A stretch of 64,000 nucleotides of DNA from positions 600,001 to 664,000 of the forward strand of contig JACVTC010000077.1 of the NCBI GenBank assembly GCA_016946835.1. The letters are read 5' to 3'. A model generated the notes under the pieces. The model saw only the letters and a list, made by a program, of their open reading frames with translations. It did not search any database and had not been told where the DNA came from. Source of the stretch: Neocallimastix lanati (nom. inval.). Taxonomy: Eukaryota; Neocallimastigomycota; Neocallimastigomycetes; Neocallimastigales; Neocallimastigaceae. This document shows, piece after piece, positions 13,587-28,036 of this stretch (positions within the stretch are counted from its first letter, which is position 1; each line of letters begins with the position of its first letter). The translations under genes were made by a program, and so were the position numbers.

Positions 13587-14648
13587 ATGGATCATCTTGA
13601 TGATGAAATTCTTGCTTTAGCTGGTGATTCACCAGTAAGGTCAAGAAGAAGATATGATGGGTAATATATATGCTTAATTAGTTTATTAAATTTTCGAAAT
13701 ATGAAATTTAAATTCAGCATTATGGAGAAAATTTTGATAATTATTAGAATGTTAAATTATTTATTTATAATTTTATATATTTTCTATATATAATATTATA
13801 AAATAATGAAAATTTTTAATATAATAGTATTTAAAAAAATAATAATTTTTTATTATAATTATATATGTATATTATGTATATATAATAATAGAAAAAGAAG
13901 TAGGGATGTATCGAGTGATGAAGAAAGCGATTTTAGTGATACTTCTGAAGCTGATGCTAAACTGGTAGAGGAAGTAGAGTCTTATGGTCCAGATCTTATT
14001 AAAGATGAAGAAGATAGAAGATAGTAATATATATATATTATATTTTAAATATATTATATAATTAAAAAAAAATAAAAATAAAAATAAAATAAAAATAAAA
14101 ATAAAAAAATAAAATAATAATAATAACAATAACAATAAAAAAAATTATTGATTTGATAAAAAAAATTCCTTTATAGTTTAGATAATCTTCCTGAAATTGA
14201 AAGAGAAGCTATTATTGCAGAGAGAGCTGAAAAGGTATAATATAAATTTTATTAATAATTATTAAATGAATTTTTGAATATTGTTTTTTTTTTTTTTTTT
14301 TTTTTATTTTTTTAAAAAAAAAAAGGTTTTAAAAAATTCAATAAAAAAAATACTGCAATCTAATATATTTATATATAATTTATTAAAATATTTAAAATAT
14401 ATCTTTATCACAACATATAATATTATATTATATTATATTATATTATATTGTATTATAATATCATTTTATCATTATATTACATATATATACATATTTCATT
14501 TATGATAGAAACAAATTTTAAAAGAAAGACTTGAAGTTAAAAGAAAATTAAAACAAGGAAAAATGAATAAAAGTAATAACTATAAATATATTTATTATTA
14601 GATATATTCAAACAATGAAAGAGATGAGAAATAATAACTAATTTATTA

Positions 14649-14730
<82 letters not shown>

Positions 14731-14760
14731 GATTATTATTATTGATTATTATTATTATTG

Positions 14761-14805
<45 letters not shown>

Positions 14806-16219
14806 GATTATTATTGATTATTATTATTGATTATTATTATTATTGATTATTATTGATTATTTGTTATTATTTTTTACTATTATTATTAAAAATATTCAAT
14901 ACATGAAGCTAGTTCAAGTCGTCATTTAACTAGACATGATAAATTATCCGAAAAAGAAAGAAAATCAGAATCGTTATCCGATCTTCGAAAAAAACGTGAA
15001 AAGAAACGTTCAAAGTTAGCTAATGAAAATGTATAGTAATATTTTATACAAAATTTTAAAATCAAAAAAAAAAAAAAAAAAAAAAATAAAAAAATAAAAA
15101 TAAAAATAAAAAATAAAAATAAATTTTTTTTTATGTATTAATATTATTTAATTCATAAAATTTAATTTAAAAATAATATAATATTATTATTTAATAATAT
15201 TTAAAAACTAAAACAAAATTCAATAAAAAAAAATAAATAAATAAATCAAAAAAAAAAGGAAGAAGAAAAAAGAGATAGAATCTTCAGTTCTGAAAGTGAA
15301 GATAATTATGATAGCAAAGAATCACAAGTAAAAAAATTTAATATATTAAAAATAAAAATATTAATATTAGACAAATATTAAAAAAAAAAAAAAATACAAA
15401 AACATTTCTATAAATATATATATTATTAAATTTTATAAATAAATTAATATTATTAATATTATTTATTTATTTATTTATTTATTATATATTTTCGATATTT
15501 ATTTTATTACTATAATTACTTACTCATTTATATGTATGTAAATATATAATAGCAAGAGGTAATAACGTTAGAAGAATTAAATTCAGTAAGAATATCACGT
15601 GATGAATTAGAAAAATGGGTATATACTCAATTCTTTAATAAAACTGTTATAGGTAATAATAATATAATAATATAATAATATATTTATATATATTATTATG
15701 TCGTACTAATGTAATAAGTAAATGATATTAACATTATACTATTTAATATAATAATTCTGTATTATGTATATATAATAAAGGTGGTTATGCAAGACTTGGT
15801 ATTGGTTTTGATAGTAATAAAAACTATATTTACAGAATAACAAAGATTTTAGGTTATTTTTAACATATTTTTTTTTTATAAAAAAAAAAAAAAAATTATT
15901 AATTTATATAAATTATATTTAAATTTATTATATTAATATTTATTTATTTATAATTATATATAATTATATTTATTTATTTTTCTTATATATACATAAAGAT
16001 GTTGTTGAATATCACAGAACATATAAAATTAATAAAACACCTATAAAAAAAGCTTTAATTTTGGAACATGGTAAAGCAAAAAAAAGATTTGGTATGGATA
16101 TTATATCAAATGGTCCATTTACAGAGGTAAAATATAATTTAATATAATTTAATAATAATTATATTAGAAATATTTTTTTTTATCTTATTTATTTTTCTTT
16201 TTAAATAACTAATATTAAA

Positions 16220-16256
<37 letters not shown>

Positions 16257-17437
16257 TAATTATAATTATTATTAAAATAAACAAACATATATTACTATTA
16301 CTATTACTATTATCTTTAAATTTATTATTATTATTTTTTCCTAAAAAAAAAAACATATTAAATGAAATATTACAGCAAGAATATAATCGTTATTTAGCGG
16401 TTATGAAAAATGAACAACAAAAACTTCCAACAAAAGAATTTATTAAAGAAAAACAAGAACAAATTGAAGAAGCTCGTAATCACACGTTTACCGGGGTAAA
16501 AAATAAAAAAAAAATAAAAAAAAAAAAATAAAAAAAAAATTAAAGAATTAAAAAATTAAAAAAAATTAAATAATAATATATAAAATAAAATTAATACAAA
16601 ACAAAATTTATAATTATTTATTTAATTAATAATAATAATAATAAATAAATAAATAAATAAATAAATAATAGGAAGAAATTAGTAATATGATTGAAGAAAA
16701 GAAACAATTACATAATGTGCCATTAAATTTTGCAAGAGAAAAAGCCAATTTATTATTACAAAAAGAAAAAGCAGAAGAATTAGGTGATGAAAAAGAAATA
16801 GAGCTAATTAATAGTAAAATAGATAAATTAAATAATTTGAAAGATGAAAAATTAAGATTAATTGATGAGAAACTTGATAATTGGACAAAATTAAATGAGA
16901 GAAACAGAAAGATGAATCTTATTGAAAATAGAAAAGCAGAAATTCAAGCGGCACAAGAAAGAAAAAAATTAGGTAGAGATGATTTCGATCCATTTGCTCG
17001 TCGTAAATGTATGCCAACTCCTGTTGTTGCCAATAAGTAATTTTTTTTTTTTTTTTTTTTTATTATTTTATTTTATTTTTTAATTAATATTTTTTATATA
17101 TAAATATTTATTATTTTTATATTTACAAAAATTAATATATATATTAATTTTAATAAAAATAACTAATTAATTATTATTATTATTCATATTATTATTATAA
17201 TCAAAATATATATTATATTTTATTATATATTTTTTCCATTTTCCATTTTTTATTTAATTTTTATTTAACAATAGTGATAATACAGCTTCTGGAATTGAGG
17301 AGGAAAAAATAGAGGTAGAGGTTCCTGATAGTGCTGTTTTAAAGGTTAACGCACAAGTCCCCATTAAACAATTTTCAGTTGCTTTAATTGAAGGTGATGA
17401 ATTTGATGTTGAAATTGATCCAGCTGAAGTGACTATA

Positions 17438-17446
<9 letters not shown>
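13587..17446 (+). CDS. RTF1: RTF1 homologue, Paf1 complex subunit with Plus3 domain
   Basis: Twelve exons, all junctions in phase: 13587-13660, 13892-14023, 14177-14234, 14509-14572, 14909-15030, 15259-15327, 15553-15652, 15781-15852, 15999-16126, 16376-16495, 16672-17036, 17275-17446; predicted 491 residues. The start MDHLDDEILALAGD and the acidic RKRSRDVSSDEES stretch are typical of the Rtf1 N-terminus. YLDNLPEIEREAIIAERAEK matches its 'E.EREaILaeR' segment. Residues about 174-305 form the Plus3 domain: VITLEELNSVRISRDELEKW, ARLGIGFDSNKNYIYRITKI, VVEYHRTYKINKTPIKKAL, LEHGKAKKRFGMDIISN. A coiled-coil follows (about 315-420). The last exon, divergent, ends in IDPAEVTIVI. Known role: Rtf1 associates with elongating RNA polymerase II, binds phosphorylated Spt5 through Plus3 and promotes H2B ubiquitination. 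The length is somewhat below that of yeast Rtf1. Converges with the coiled-coil gene at 21428-19279. Confidence 0.93.
14648..14860. repeat. (ATT)n array with GATT variants inside RTF1 intron 4
   Basis: ATT repeats interrupted by GATTATT units within the intron 14573-14908. The repeat ends about 45 bases before the acceptor. Confidence 0.93.
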
Positions 17447-17478
<32 letters not shown>

Positions 17479-19278
17479 AAAAATTTTATTTTATTTTATT
17501 TTATTTATTTTTTTCATATTAAAGATATGAAATAATAAATTGATAATAATAGTAAAAAATATAATATATATATATATATATTGAAGTGTATATAATGCAT
17601 CAAACTAGACTATATAGATTAAAATATAATATAATAGTTGTAATTAATATAATTTCGTTAATTTTTTTAATAATATTGTTAAAAAAAAAAAAAAAAAAAT
17701 TAATCCACATAATAATTTATAAAAAAAATAATAATAATAATTAGGGGAAAATATATATATGTAAATAATATTTAAATTTTATATTAAATATTTCCAAATA
17801 TGTAATATCTGATATTTTAAAATTTAAAATAAAATAAAACAAAATAAAGAATAAATTAATAACTATAAAAAGCAAACATTATAATTTTATAAATTTATAT
17901 ATTTTTTTTAAATAAGTAATGATAATAGTAAAATAATACTAAATATTTAAAAAATTCATATATATATATATATATATATTTTTTTCTTTTTTTGAATATT
18001 ATCATATATATATATATATGAAAATTATATTTTGTTAATTATTATTATTCAAAAAAAAAAAAAAAAAAAAAAAAAATCTTGGCTAAAAAATATATTTTTA
18101 ATTTATTTATTTATTTTATTATTATTTCTATTATTACTTTAAAATTAAAATTATTATTATTATAGTTATTTTAAAATTAAAATTAACCACCATAAAGAGA
18201 ATACTTTTTTTTTTTTTTTTTTTTTAATAAAAATTGTATATACATATATACATAATAAAATAAAATAAAATAAAATAAATGCTTAAATAAAAAATAGTTA
18301 AAAAAAAAATTATAATAATAAAATTTCACTTTTTTTTATTTTATTTTTTATTTTTTTTATTGATTTTTAATTTTTTTAATAAAAATTATATATATATATT
18401 AAATAATTCAATACAATACATGTTATAAAAAAAAAAAAAAAAAAGTTTTAATAAATAATAAAAATAAAATTATAAAATACTAAATTTTATTTCTGTATTT
18501 GGAATGAATTATCAATAATTTATTTTACCTTTTAAGGTTAAAATAAAAAAAATACAATATATATATATATATATTATATACTAATTTTTTAATATTTTAA
18601 ATTTAAATATATTATTGTTTAATAGTAATTTGATTGCTGTTAAAGAAAAAAGATTGAATTGTAAAGAATTTTAGTTATAAAATATAAAATATAGAAAATT
18701 ATAATTTAAAGAAAACATCAATACATTGACTTAATTATAAGTTTTATTAAATTATAATTCCATATTTTTATATTTTTTCTCTTTCTCTATTCTTTATAAT
18801 TTTAATCTTTCCTTTTTTTTTTTTTTTTTTTAATTTAAATTATTTTAATTTCTTTTGATTTTTTTTTTTTTTAATTATTAATATATAGTTATATTTATTA
18901 TCATTACTCCTTATATTTATTTTTAATATGAAAATAAATTTTTTGATTTTTTTTTTTTTTTTTTTTTTTTAGTGCGTAAATAATTATTAAATTTATAGAT
19001 AAAAACAATATATACATTTCTTTCTATATATTATATCTATATTATATCTATAATTTTTTACTTTGATTTTTTCTGTTTTTTCATTTACTTTTTACTATTA
19101 TTTACTTTTGTTAATTATTATAAAATACTGAATTTAATATTGATCTATATTAATTTAATTTATTTTAATTTTTGATTTTTTTTTTTTTTATTGATTTATT
19201 TATTGATTTTTATTATGGAAAACTAACTTTTATATATATATATATATTTTTATATTATTCATTTTCAATTTACAACGC
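17447..19278. other. convergent intergenic region, AT-rich
   Basis: Shared 3' flank of RTF1 (+) and the coiled-coil gene (-). Poly(A), poly(T) and TA tracts only; no gene, RNA or mobile-element signal seen. Confidence 0.7.
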
Positions 19279-21122
19279 TTAGTGTGAGAAGAAAGAGAAT
19301 GGTTTTGTTAAATATGAAATAGATTGACTACGACTATGTCTAGTTGGCTTTGGTGGTATTGGACGATGTCCAACACGAGATGAATCCTCAACTTCTTCAA
19401 GATGTGGATCACTCATCATTTTTTGAATAACATTTCTTACGAATACAATTAAAGCTTTGTTTTCTTCTTTTACTCCTATATTATTTGATAAAAAAAAAAA
19501 AAAAAAAAAAAGTAAATATAAATAAATAAATATAATATAAATAAAATATTTATTTGTTTTATTTTTTTATTTTTTACTTTTAATTTCATTTTCATATCTT
19601 GCAATCTTTGGATCTTTATCAAAGACACTTAAGTTTTGAACATTTGATAATTCGTCACATAATGTAGCATCTTTTGACTGTTCACTAATTGTAGATTCTT
19701 CATTAACAGAAACATCAGTATCAGTAGCCTTTTCAATCTTATCAATAGACTAATATAATTAGATTAAATAATAATAATTTTAATTTAAATTATACATATT
19801 AAGATTTTATATATAAATTACACGTATATTAATAATTATATTATTTAAAAAATTTTAAATTTACTTGTAAAATTGGGTGATGCATAAGTTCACCTGAAAG
19901 GGTTTTTTCTTGTAAAAGAATTTGGTATGATTCATTTTCTTCAGTTAAGTTAGTATTTGTTTCTTCTAATTCTCTAATAAGTGATTTTAAATCATTTAAT
20001 TCTTTTGATAATTCTTTTTCTCTATAACCTTTTTGTTCAATTAAATCCTTTGCCTAATATTATAATTTAATTATTATTTATATTAATTATTAATTATTTT
20101 CATTATTTTCATTCATAATAATTATTATAAATGATTTTATATAAACTATTATACATCCATACTTTAATATATTACAATAAAATAAAATAAATAAATATTA
20201 ATATAAATATAAATATATATATATATATAAGTATTTACAATATCAAGTTCTTCGTTTAATTCATTAATAGTTTTTTCATGTTGGTTAATTCTACTTTTTA
20301 ATCCATTAATATCTGATTTTTCTGGTAATTCAGAAATAGCTTCTTGAAGTTGCTTATCTAAGTATATACTTTTTCTTCTAAGTTCTGTCACATAAAAATA
20401 TTTTTAAATTTTATGAAAAATAATTATTTTGATTCAATAAAAGTACAATAATTATTAATATTTTTAAAATAAACATATATATTTAGATATAAAAAGAATT
20501 AATAATTTTATTTATTTTACTTATTTATTTGTCTATTTATTATTCAAGTATCTATTTATTATTTACCTCTGTTATCTGACTTGGATTCACGAATATCAGA
20601 TAATAAATTTTTTTCTTTATTTAACCATTCTTTTTGTTGGTTAGTCATATTTTTATTCTATTTTTTATTTATTATTTTAATTAATATTATGTTATTATTC
20701 ATTATTGTAAATATTATTATTGCTATTATAAATAATAATAGATTCAGTTGATAATTACGAGTTTATCGATTTTCTCCTCTAAATCATCCTTTACTCTATT
20801 CAAATGATTGTTTTCTTTAATAAGATTAAAGATATCATCATTTTGATTTGAGTATTTTAATTCTAATTTTGCAAAATTATCTCTGAGTTTCATCATTTCA
20901 TCCTCAGAATTGCTAAATTTCTTTTATTATATATTTTTGGCGAACACAATATTAAAATTTTTATGATTAATATATAAATGAACCTATTGTTTTAAATACT
21001 TTTATTTAATATATCACGAGATACTTACAGATTTGTATACAGTAACTTGATCCTTTAATACTTCAGTTTCATCTTCCAGTTTTTCAATTTCTTTGCTTGC
21101 CATTACTTGATAATCGCCAAGC

Positions 21123-21157
<35 letters not shown>

Positions 21158-21428
21158 AAATCAATTTATTTAAAAAATAAATTATAATTATATAAATTGT
21201 ATAATTAATATTTCATATTAATATTTTAGTTATTATATATTATTGTTTATATATTATTTTTAAAATGAAATTTACTTCTTTATTATCCTCCTGTAACTTT
21301 TCTAATTCCTCAATTAACATCTTTTTATCTTCTTGCACTTTTTGAAGTTCTTCAATTAATGCCTTAACTCCAATTTTAATATCTGAAGCATCTAAGTTGT
21401 CAAGATTGTTTAATTCAATGTTAACCAT
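19279..21428 (-). CDS. unrecognised coiled-coil protein
   Basis: Eight exons on the minus strand, all junctions in phase: 21428-21276, 21121-21029, 20920-20759, 20657-20567, 20384-20239, 20053-19865, 19749-19578, 19475-19279; predicted 400 residues. Residues 1-275 are an almost continuous heptad-rich, Glu/Lys/Leu coiled coil (for example ALIEELQKVQEDKKMLIEEL and LKSRINQHEKTINELNEELD). Two stretches look like conserved cores: ENESYQILLQEKTLSGEL (about 253-270) and EENKALIVFVRNVIQKM (about 339-355). The C-terminus is Pro/Ser/basic (IPPKPTRHSRSQSISY). No transmembrane segment or enzymatic motif is visible. I do not recognise the family. A structural role (cytoskeleton, Golgi tether or spindle) is possible, but nothing shows which. 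ATG 21428 lies directly behind an AG (TTTTAG|AAAATGG), so an upstream exon cannot be excluded. Confidence 0.8.
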
Positions 21429-21916
21429 TTTCTAAAATAATTAAGAATAAAATATGATATATACATATTAATAATTAATTATACTTTTGAGCTCATATGA
21501 TTTTTAAAAATTTTTATTTTATTGAAATAATAAATAACTAAAGTAATACTTTACGTCTTTTTTTTTTTTTTTAATTTTTGAAAATATGTATTATTATTAT
21601 TGTTGTTTTTTAAATTTTATATATAAATATTATATATCCTCTTAAATGAAAGTATTTTATAATAATAACAAAAGATTGTAAGATGTGTTTAAATGTATTT
21701 ACATAAAATTTTAAATATTTTTTATAATACTAATCTAGTATTATATATATATTTAGATTTTATTTATTGAATAAATGTTTAAAATAAAAAAACTATTACT
21801 ATAATTTTTCAATTTCTTTAATAAAAGAATAAGAAGAAGAAAACAAATCTTTCAATAATTAAACTATTTATTTATTTAAAAGAAAAATAAAATTAAATTT
21901 AAAAAAAGTATTATTT

Positions 21917-21963
<47 letters not shown>

Positions 21964-23194
21964 AGAAAAAAAGAATAGAATTATATAATATAATTGTAAT
22001 AAAAATTCTTCCTTAATATTTAATTATTTATATAAAATAATAAATAATAAATACTATATATTATAATTTTTAATATAATAAATATTAAATATTAATAATA
22101 CTCTTTTATATAATATGTAAATATGGATACTAGAAAAATTAAAAAAATTTGTTTTTTTTTTTTTTTTTGAAGTAAACTTTAAAATTAATAGTAATCAATA
22201 ATTCTATATAATATATCATAATATATTATTCATTACATTGTTTTATATTGAAAAGTTATTCCTTTGAATTTAATTAATATTAATTTTTTCTTTTTTTTGA
22301 TAGTTAATGATATATTAAAAAAAAATTAATATTATATTAAATATATTAAATAAACTCTCATATATATTAATACATTGTTTAATATATTATATACTATATA
22401 TAATATACATAATTATATATTTATAATATATTAATATTATTATAAAATATAATGTAATAAATTAAATTATTTTTACATATTACTTTATTATATTGAAATT
22501 ATCTAATTAAATTTTTTTTTGTACACTCTTTATATCAATATATATAAAATAAAATTTAATATATATTAGTAATGTAATATTATTTTAGTATTATAATATT
22601 TTATTTATATTGTAATATATTCTATTCTATAGTAATAGATTAAATTCTATAAATGATAAAATGGATATTTTATAAAATTATGAAAAAAGATTATATTTAA
22701 AAGATTTTTAAAAGATTTTTAGATGTTAATTGATATTAAATTCATAATTACTGAAGTATAAGTAGAAATATAGAAATATCTACCTATAAATTTATATTAT
22801 ATAAATAGTATAAAATAATATAAAAATATAGAGTTTACTATTATTCAAAATTATTTTTTCTTGAAAAAGCTGTAATTTGTTCTTTTTTTTATATATATGA
22901 ATAATATAAAATAGTACTAACTACTTATCATTGTTTGCTTTTTAAATTCCTTTAAAGTCCTGTCTTTCCTGTTTTTATCCTGGTAATTAGTAATCAGGAC
23001 CAACACACATAAAGTTTCTAGATATGGTAAATATTTCTGTTGCTAGACTACATAACTGCTATTTCAGAGAGCACTTGATCTGTGAAAGGATTAGTGTAAT
23101 TATTCCTCCTTTGTTGATGATTCAAGAAATTACTGAAAAAAAAAACAACGTATCATATAACATATAGGGAATGTTTTTTCATATTTGTCTTGTT
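21429..23194. other. AT-rich region, no gene seen
   Basis: AT-rich, with poly(A) at 21920-21959. From about 22935 the sequence becomes less AT-rich (22935-23130), which may be part of the decayed element that continues at 23195, but nothing specific can be read from it. Confidence 0.55.
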
Positions 23195-23340
23195 AAGAGA
23201 GGTCTAAAGAAAAAATTGGAGGATTTGTTGTTTTCCCCTCTTGTTAATCGCAGTCTACAAAAAAAAAGGACTTCAAAGTTTTTTTTTTTTTTTTTTTTTG
23301 ATCTTTTTATTAATGGTGTTCGTCACGTCACGTCACTGTT
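23195..23340 (+). pseudogene. short reverse-transcriptase-like relic
   Basis: Reads KRGLKKKLEDLLFSPLVNRS on the plus strand, resembling the LINE reverse-transcriptase segment 'RGLRQGDPLSPLLFNLxL' with substitutions. After a poly(T) run it reads DLFINGV, like LFINDI of the intact LINE. The same degraded segment recurs at 41985-42085. Too short for a firm call. Confidence 0.4.
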
Positions 23341-23453
23341 AACCATTTTTCTATTTATAATTAATTAAATATAAAATAAGTTTTTTCTTTGTAAAATTTA
23401 ACCCTCGATTTATTATCAAATAACATATATATAATCGAGTATAATATAGAGTA

Positions 23454-23491
<38 letters not shown>

Positions 23492-25717
23492 GGTAGTTTT
23501 AATTATTTTTAATATTAAGTTCATTCCTTTTTTTTTTTTTTTTATTTAATTATTTTTAATATAAAATTCATTCCTTTTTTTTTTTTAATAAAGTTACACA
23601 AATAAAGATAACCACTATAAATTCTATTCTATATTTTTTTATTTTTATTTTTATTTTTATTTAATTTTATTTAAATTCTTTTGGACTAATAAAATACATT
23701 TCAAATTTATTATATATTAATGTTTAACAATAATATATATAATATATATATTTTATTTGTATTATTTATATATAATATATATATATATATCATCTTTTTA
23801 AAATAATTAAAAAAAATGTTCAATTTTAGTTGCACGAAATTAATAAAATAATTTTAAAATTAAAAAAATAAAAATTTTTCTGTCACTCAAATAATTAATA
23901 CAAATAATATATATTTAACATTTAGTATTATATATTAAAATATATTATATTATATATTAAATATAACTATATAATATTCTATATTAAAAAATAAATTAAC
24001 TCAGAAATATTTTATACATTTTTATACAAAAATAAAATAAACTAATTCTCTATTTATTTTATATATCAAATATAATTATAAACAATAATAAATTTATTAT
24101 AAGAAATAAATAAAATATTATGTCCATATACACTGCTAATAATAAGTTTTAAATTCAATTTCTATTTTCATTTTCATATTAAAATATTTAAAAATATGAT
24201 GGTAAAAAAATAGCACATTATCGGTTTATAGTAAAATAAAATAAAATAAAATAAAATACATAGCTAAGTATTATTAAAATTGTATAGTATTAAGAAAAAT
24301 TAAATAGCTTGACTTTTCCTAAACACACAGCATGGTGATTAGAATTTTTAAATTAAAAAAAAATTCTTTCAAATAAGTAATTTAAAGAACTTATAACGAA
24401 CGAAATTTTAAAAGTTAAAATTTATTAATTTTATATATTATTATAATTTAAAAAATAAAAAAAAAAATAAAAATAAAAATAAAAATAAAAATAAAATTAG
24501 AAAAATTATAATATCATCATTTGCCATCATTAAAATTTCAGTTGTTATACTTTTATTTTTTTATTTTCTAATATTCATTATTTTTTTATAAATATATCAT
24601 GTTTCTGAAATATATATTTAGTAATAATAATAATAATAATTAGTATTAATAATAGTATTTATTAATAATAATGAGGATAGATAAAGATAGTTAACATTGT
24701 ATGGACAATATTTATTAAATATATTGGGTTATTGGTTAAAAAGAGATTTTTATTAAAGATTAATATAATATTAATGAACTAACAAAATATCTTTGTTTTA
24801 GATATTTGTAATAAAAGATTTATTAATTATAATATAAAAGTGAAAAAGTGATTATATATAATATATATAAAAACGTGTTTGAAAAAAAAAAATGAAAAAA
24901 AAATGTATTTAAATAATATAAAATTTTAAATTATAAATAGCTACTAATAATAATTTTTAAAAAAAAAAAAAAATGAAGATATTTATAGATTTAGATATTT
25001 GTTGCATATAAATAAATTAATATATAATAAAAATTAGTAATAATAATAATCCAATAATTAGATCTTACCTTTATATAACATAACTAGTAAAAGTTTTTAT
25101 ATAAAAATTTTTTTTTTACATATAGAAAATTTTAATTATTAAAAAAAAAAAGTTCATTTTTTGATGTCGTTATAGAAATACAAATTATATTAGTTAGATT
25201 TACTCTGTTTTTATATATTATTTAAGATTTTTTTTTCTATGAACTAAACAATAATTGCTAATAAATTAATTATTAGAAAAATAAATAAATATTGTATTTA
25301 TTTAATAAGATAATATCTATTGTATTTCTTAAAAATTTATATTTTTAAGAAAATAAACATTATTAAAATAAAATCATAAAAGCTTACAATTTATTTATAA
25401 ATAAATAATACTTAGTAATAATTGAATAATAAATAAAATAGTAATAAAAAATGATTGAATATAATAATAGAAGTAGTAATACAAATTTATATATTTTAAC
25501 TTTAAATTGTTAATAATTTAATATTTAATGATAATTTATTAATAAAATATAGGTCTATAAGGAATTTATAATATTTAATGATAATTTATTAATAAAATAT
25601 AGATCTATAAAGAATTTATTATATTCAAAGTATGATTTATTAACATATTTTAATAAAAAATATTTTTTTTAAATAAATAAATAAATAAATAAATATTATT
25701 AATAAATAAATTAAAAT

Positions 25718-25759
<42 letters not shown>

Positions 25760-26138
25760 TGTGATATAAAATTTCAAAATAACGTTATATATATTAATTA
25801 AAAGGTCTTTCATAAATATTTATTATTTTTATGTTAAGATTTAAGGATTAAAAAATTATTTATAATATAATATGTAATCATCTAATAGAAACTACTCTAA
25901 AATTCTACAAATAGATAATTCTATATATATAAATTTAGTTAAAGCTAATATAAAGACTAAATTTAATATAATTTAGTTTTTATATAATTGAAGATAAGAA
26001 AATCTTTACGATAATATACATAATTCCAAATATTTATTTTTTATTTAAAAACTTTCACAGTATAATATGTATATTAAATTTTTTTTATTAAAAAAAAAAA
26101 AAATCCATTGATTTTAAATAGATTCATTTTATAATAAA

Positions 26139-26187
<49 letters not shown>

Positions 26188-26883
26188 ATCTTAATAATAT
26201 TTTTAAAACTTTTTTAGTTATATGATGTGTTTCTTTACTTATTTTATTAGTAAGATCAAATAAGATATTGAAATAAAAATTATAAATATATTGTATGAAA
26301 TTTGTGTATATAGTATTGAAAAAAAAAAAAAAAAAAAAGTTCATTTCCCAAGTTTAAATAAATATATATATATATATATATATAGTAAACTTAAAAAAAT
26401 AAATTTATAATACTAATAAAATAATTGTGTATGTATATTATTAAAATATTAATATAGACATATTTGATATTATTAAATTTTATATATTTTATTGTTTTAG
26501 ACTAAAATGTTATTTAATATGAAACGTTATAATGGTCATGCACATTTGTACATTTTTAAATATTTTATTAATTAATAATTCAATTAGATTTTAATTTTAA
26601 AAGCATGAGAAATGAAAAAGGAAAGTAATTTATTTAAAATAAACAAATTTAATGTTTATTTTAAATATATTTAATAATTATATTATTGATAAAAAAAAAT
26701 TATATAAAAATAGATAAAATACATTAGTAAATAGTAATTAATGATTATTATAAATAAAATGATTATTATTAATGATATCAAATAATAAATATTGAATATT
26801 AAATACTTTATATCTTTATTATTATTATTATTATTAAAAAGAATACTTTAAAATAAAATATTTAATGTTTAATTAAACATCAA
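23341..26883. other. AT-rich desert, no gene seen
   Basis: Poly(A)/poly(T) runs and short AAAAT and TA repeats. One clear local tandem duplication of a 50-bp unit lies at about 25517-25616 (two copies differing at two positions in the readable part). No coding signal. Confidence 0.65.
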
Positions 26884-27942
26884 ATATTTTATTTTATTTT
26901 ATTTTATTTTATTTTATTTTATTTTATTTTATTTTATTTTATTTATTTATTTTATTTTATTTTATTTTATTTTATTTTATTTTATTTTATTTTATTTTAT
27001 TTTATTTTATTTTATTTTATTTTATTTTATTTTATTTTATTTTATTTTATTTTATTTTATTTTATTTTATTTTATTTTATTTTATTTTATTTTATTTTAT
27101 TTTATTTTATTTTATTTTATTTTATTTTATTTTATTTTATTTTATTTTATTTTATTTTATTTTATTTTATTTTATTTTATTTTATTTTATTTTATTTTAT
27201 TTTATTTTATTTTATTTTATTTTATTTTATTTTATTTTATTTTATTTTATTTTATTTTATTTTATTTTATTTTATTTTATTTTATTTTATTTTATTTTAT
27301 TTTATTTTATTTTATTTTATTTTATTTTATTTTATTTTATTTTATTTTATTTTATTTTATTTTATTTTATTTTATTTTATTTTATTTTATTTTATTTTAT
27401 TTTATTTTATTTTATTTTATTTTATTTTATTTTATTTTATTTTATTTTATTTTATTTTATTTTATTTTATTTTATTTTATTTTATTTTATTTTATTTTAT
27501 TTTATTTTATTTTATTTTATTTTATTTTATTTTATTTTATTTTATTTTATTTTATTTTATTTTATTTTATTTTATTTTATTTTATTTATTTATTTTATTT
27601 TATTTTATTTTATTTTATTTTATTTTATTTTATTTTATTTTATTTTATTTTATTTTATTTTATTTTATTTATTTTATTTTATTTTATTTTATTTTATTTT
27701 ATTTTATTTTATTTTATTTTATTTTATTTTATTTTATTTTATTTTATTTTATTTTATTTTATTTTATTTTATTTTATTTTATTTTATTTTATTTTATTTT
27801 ATTTTATTTTATTTTATTTTATTTTATTTTATTTTATTTTATTTTATTTTATTTTATTTTATTTTATTTTATTTTATTTTATTTTATTTTATTTTATTTT
27901 ATTTTATTTTATTTTATTTTATTTTATTTTATTTTATTTTAT
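26884..27942. repeat. (TTTTA)n pentanucleotide array, about 1.06 kb
   Basis: About 210 nearly perfect TTTTA units. The only interruptions seen are single TTTA units near 26941-26950, 27584-27592 and 27668. This is the longest simple repeat in the window. Confidence 0.97.
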
Positions 27943-27992
27943 TTTTGATTCATAAAAAAATCATGTATAAAAAAAATAATAATATAAATTAT

Positions 27993-28036
<44 letters not shown>

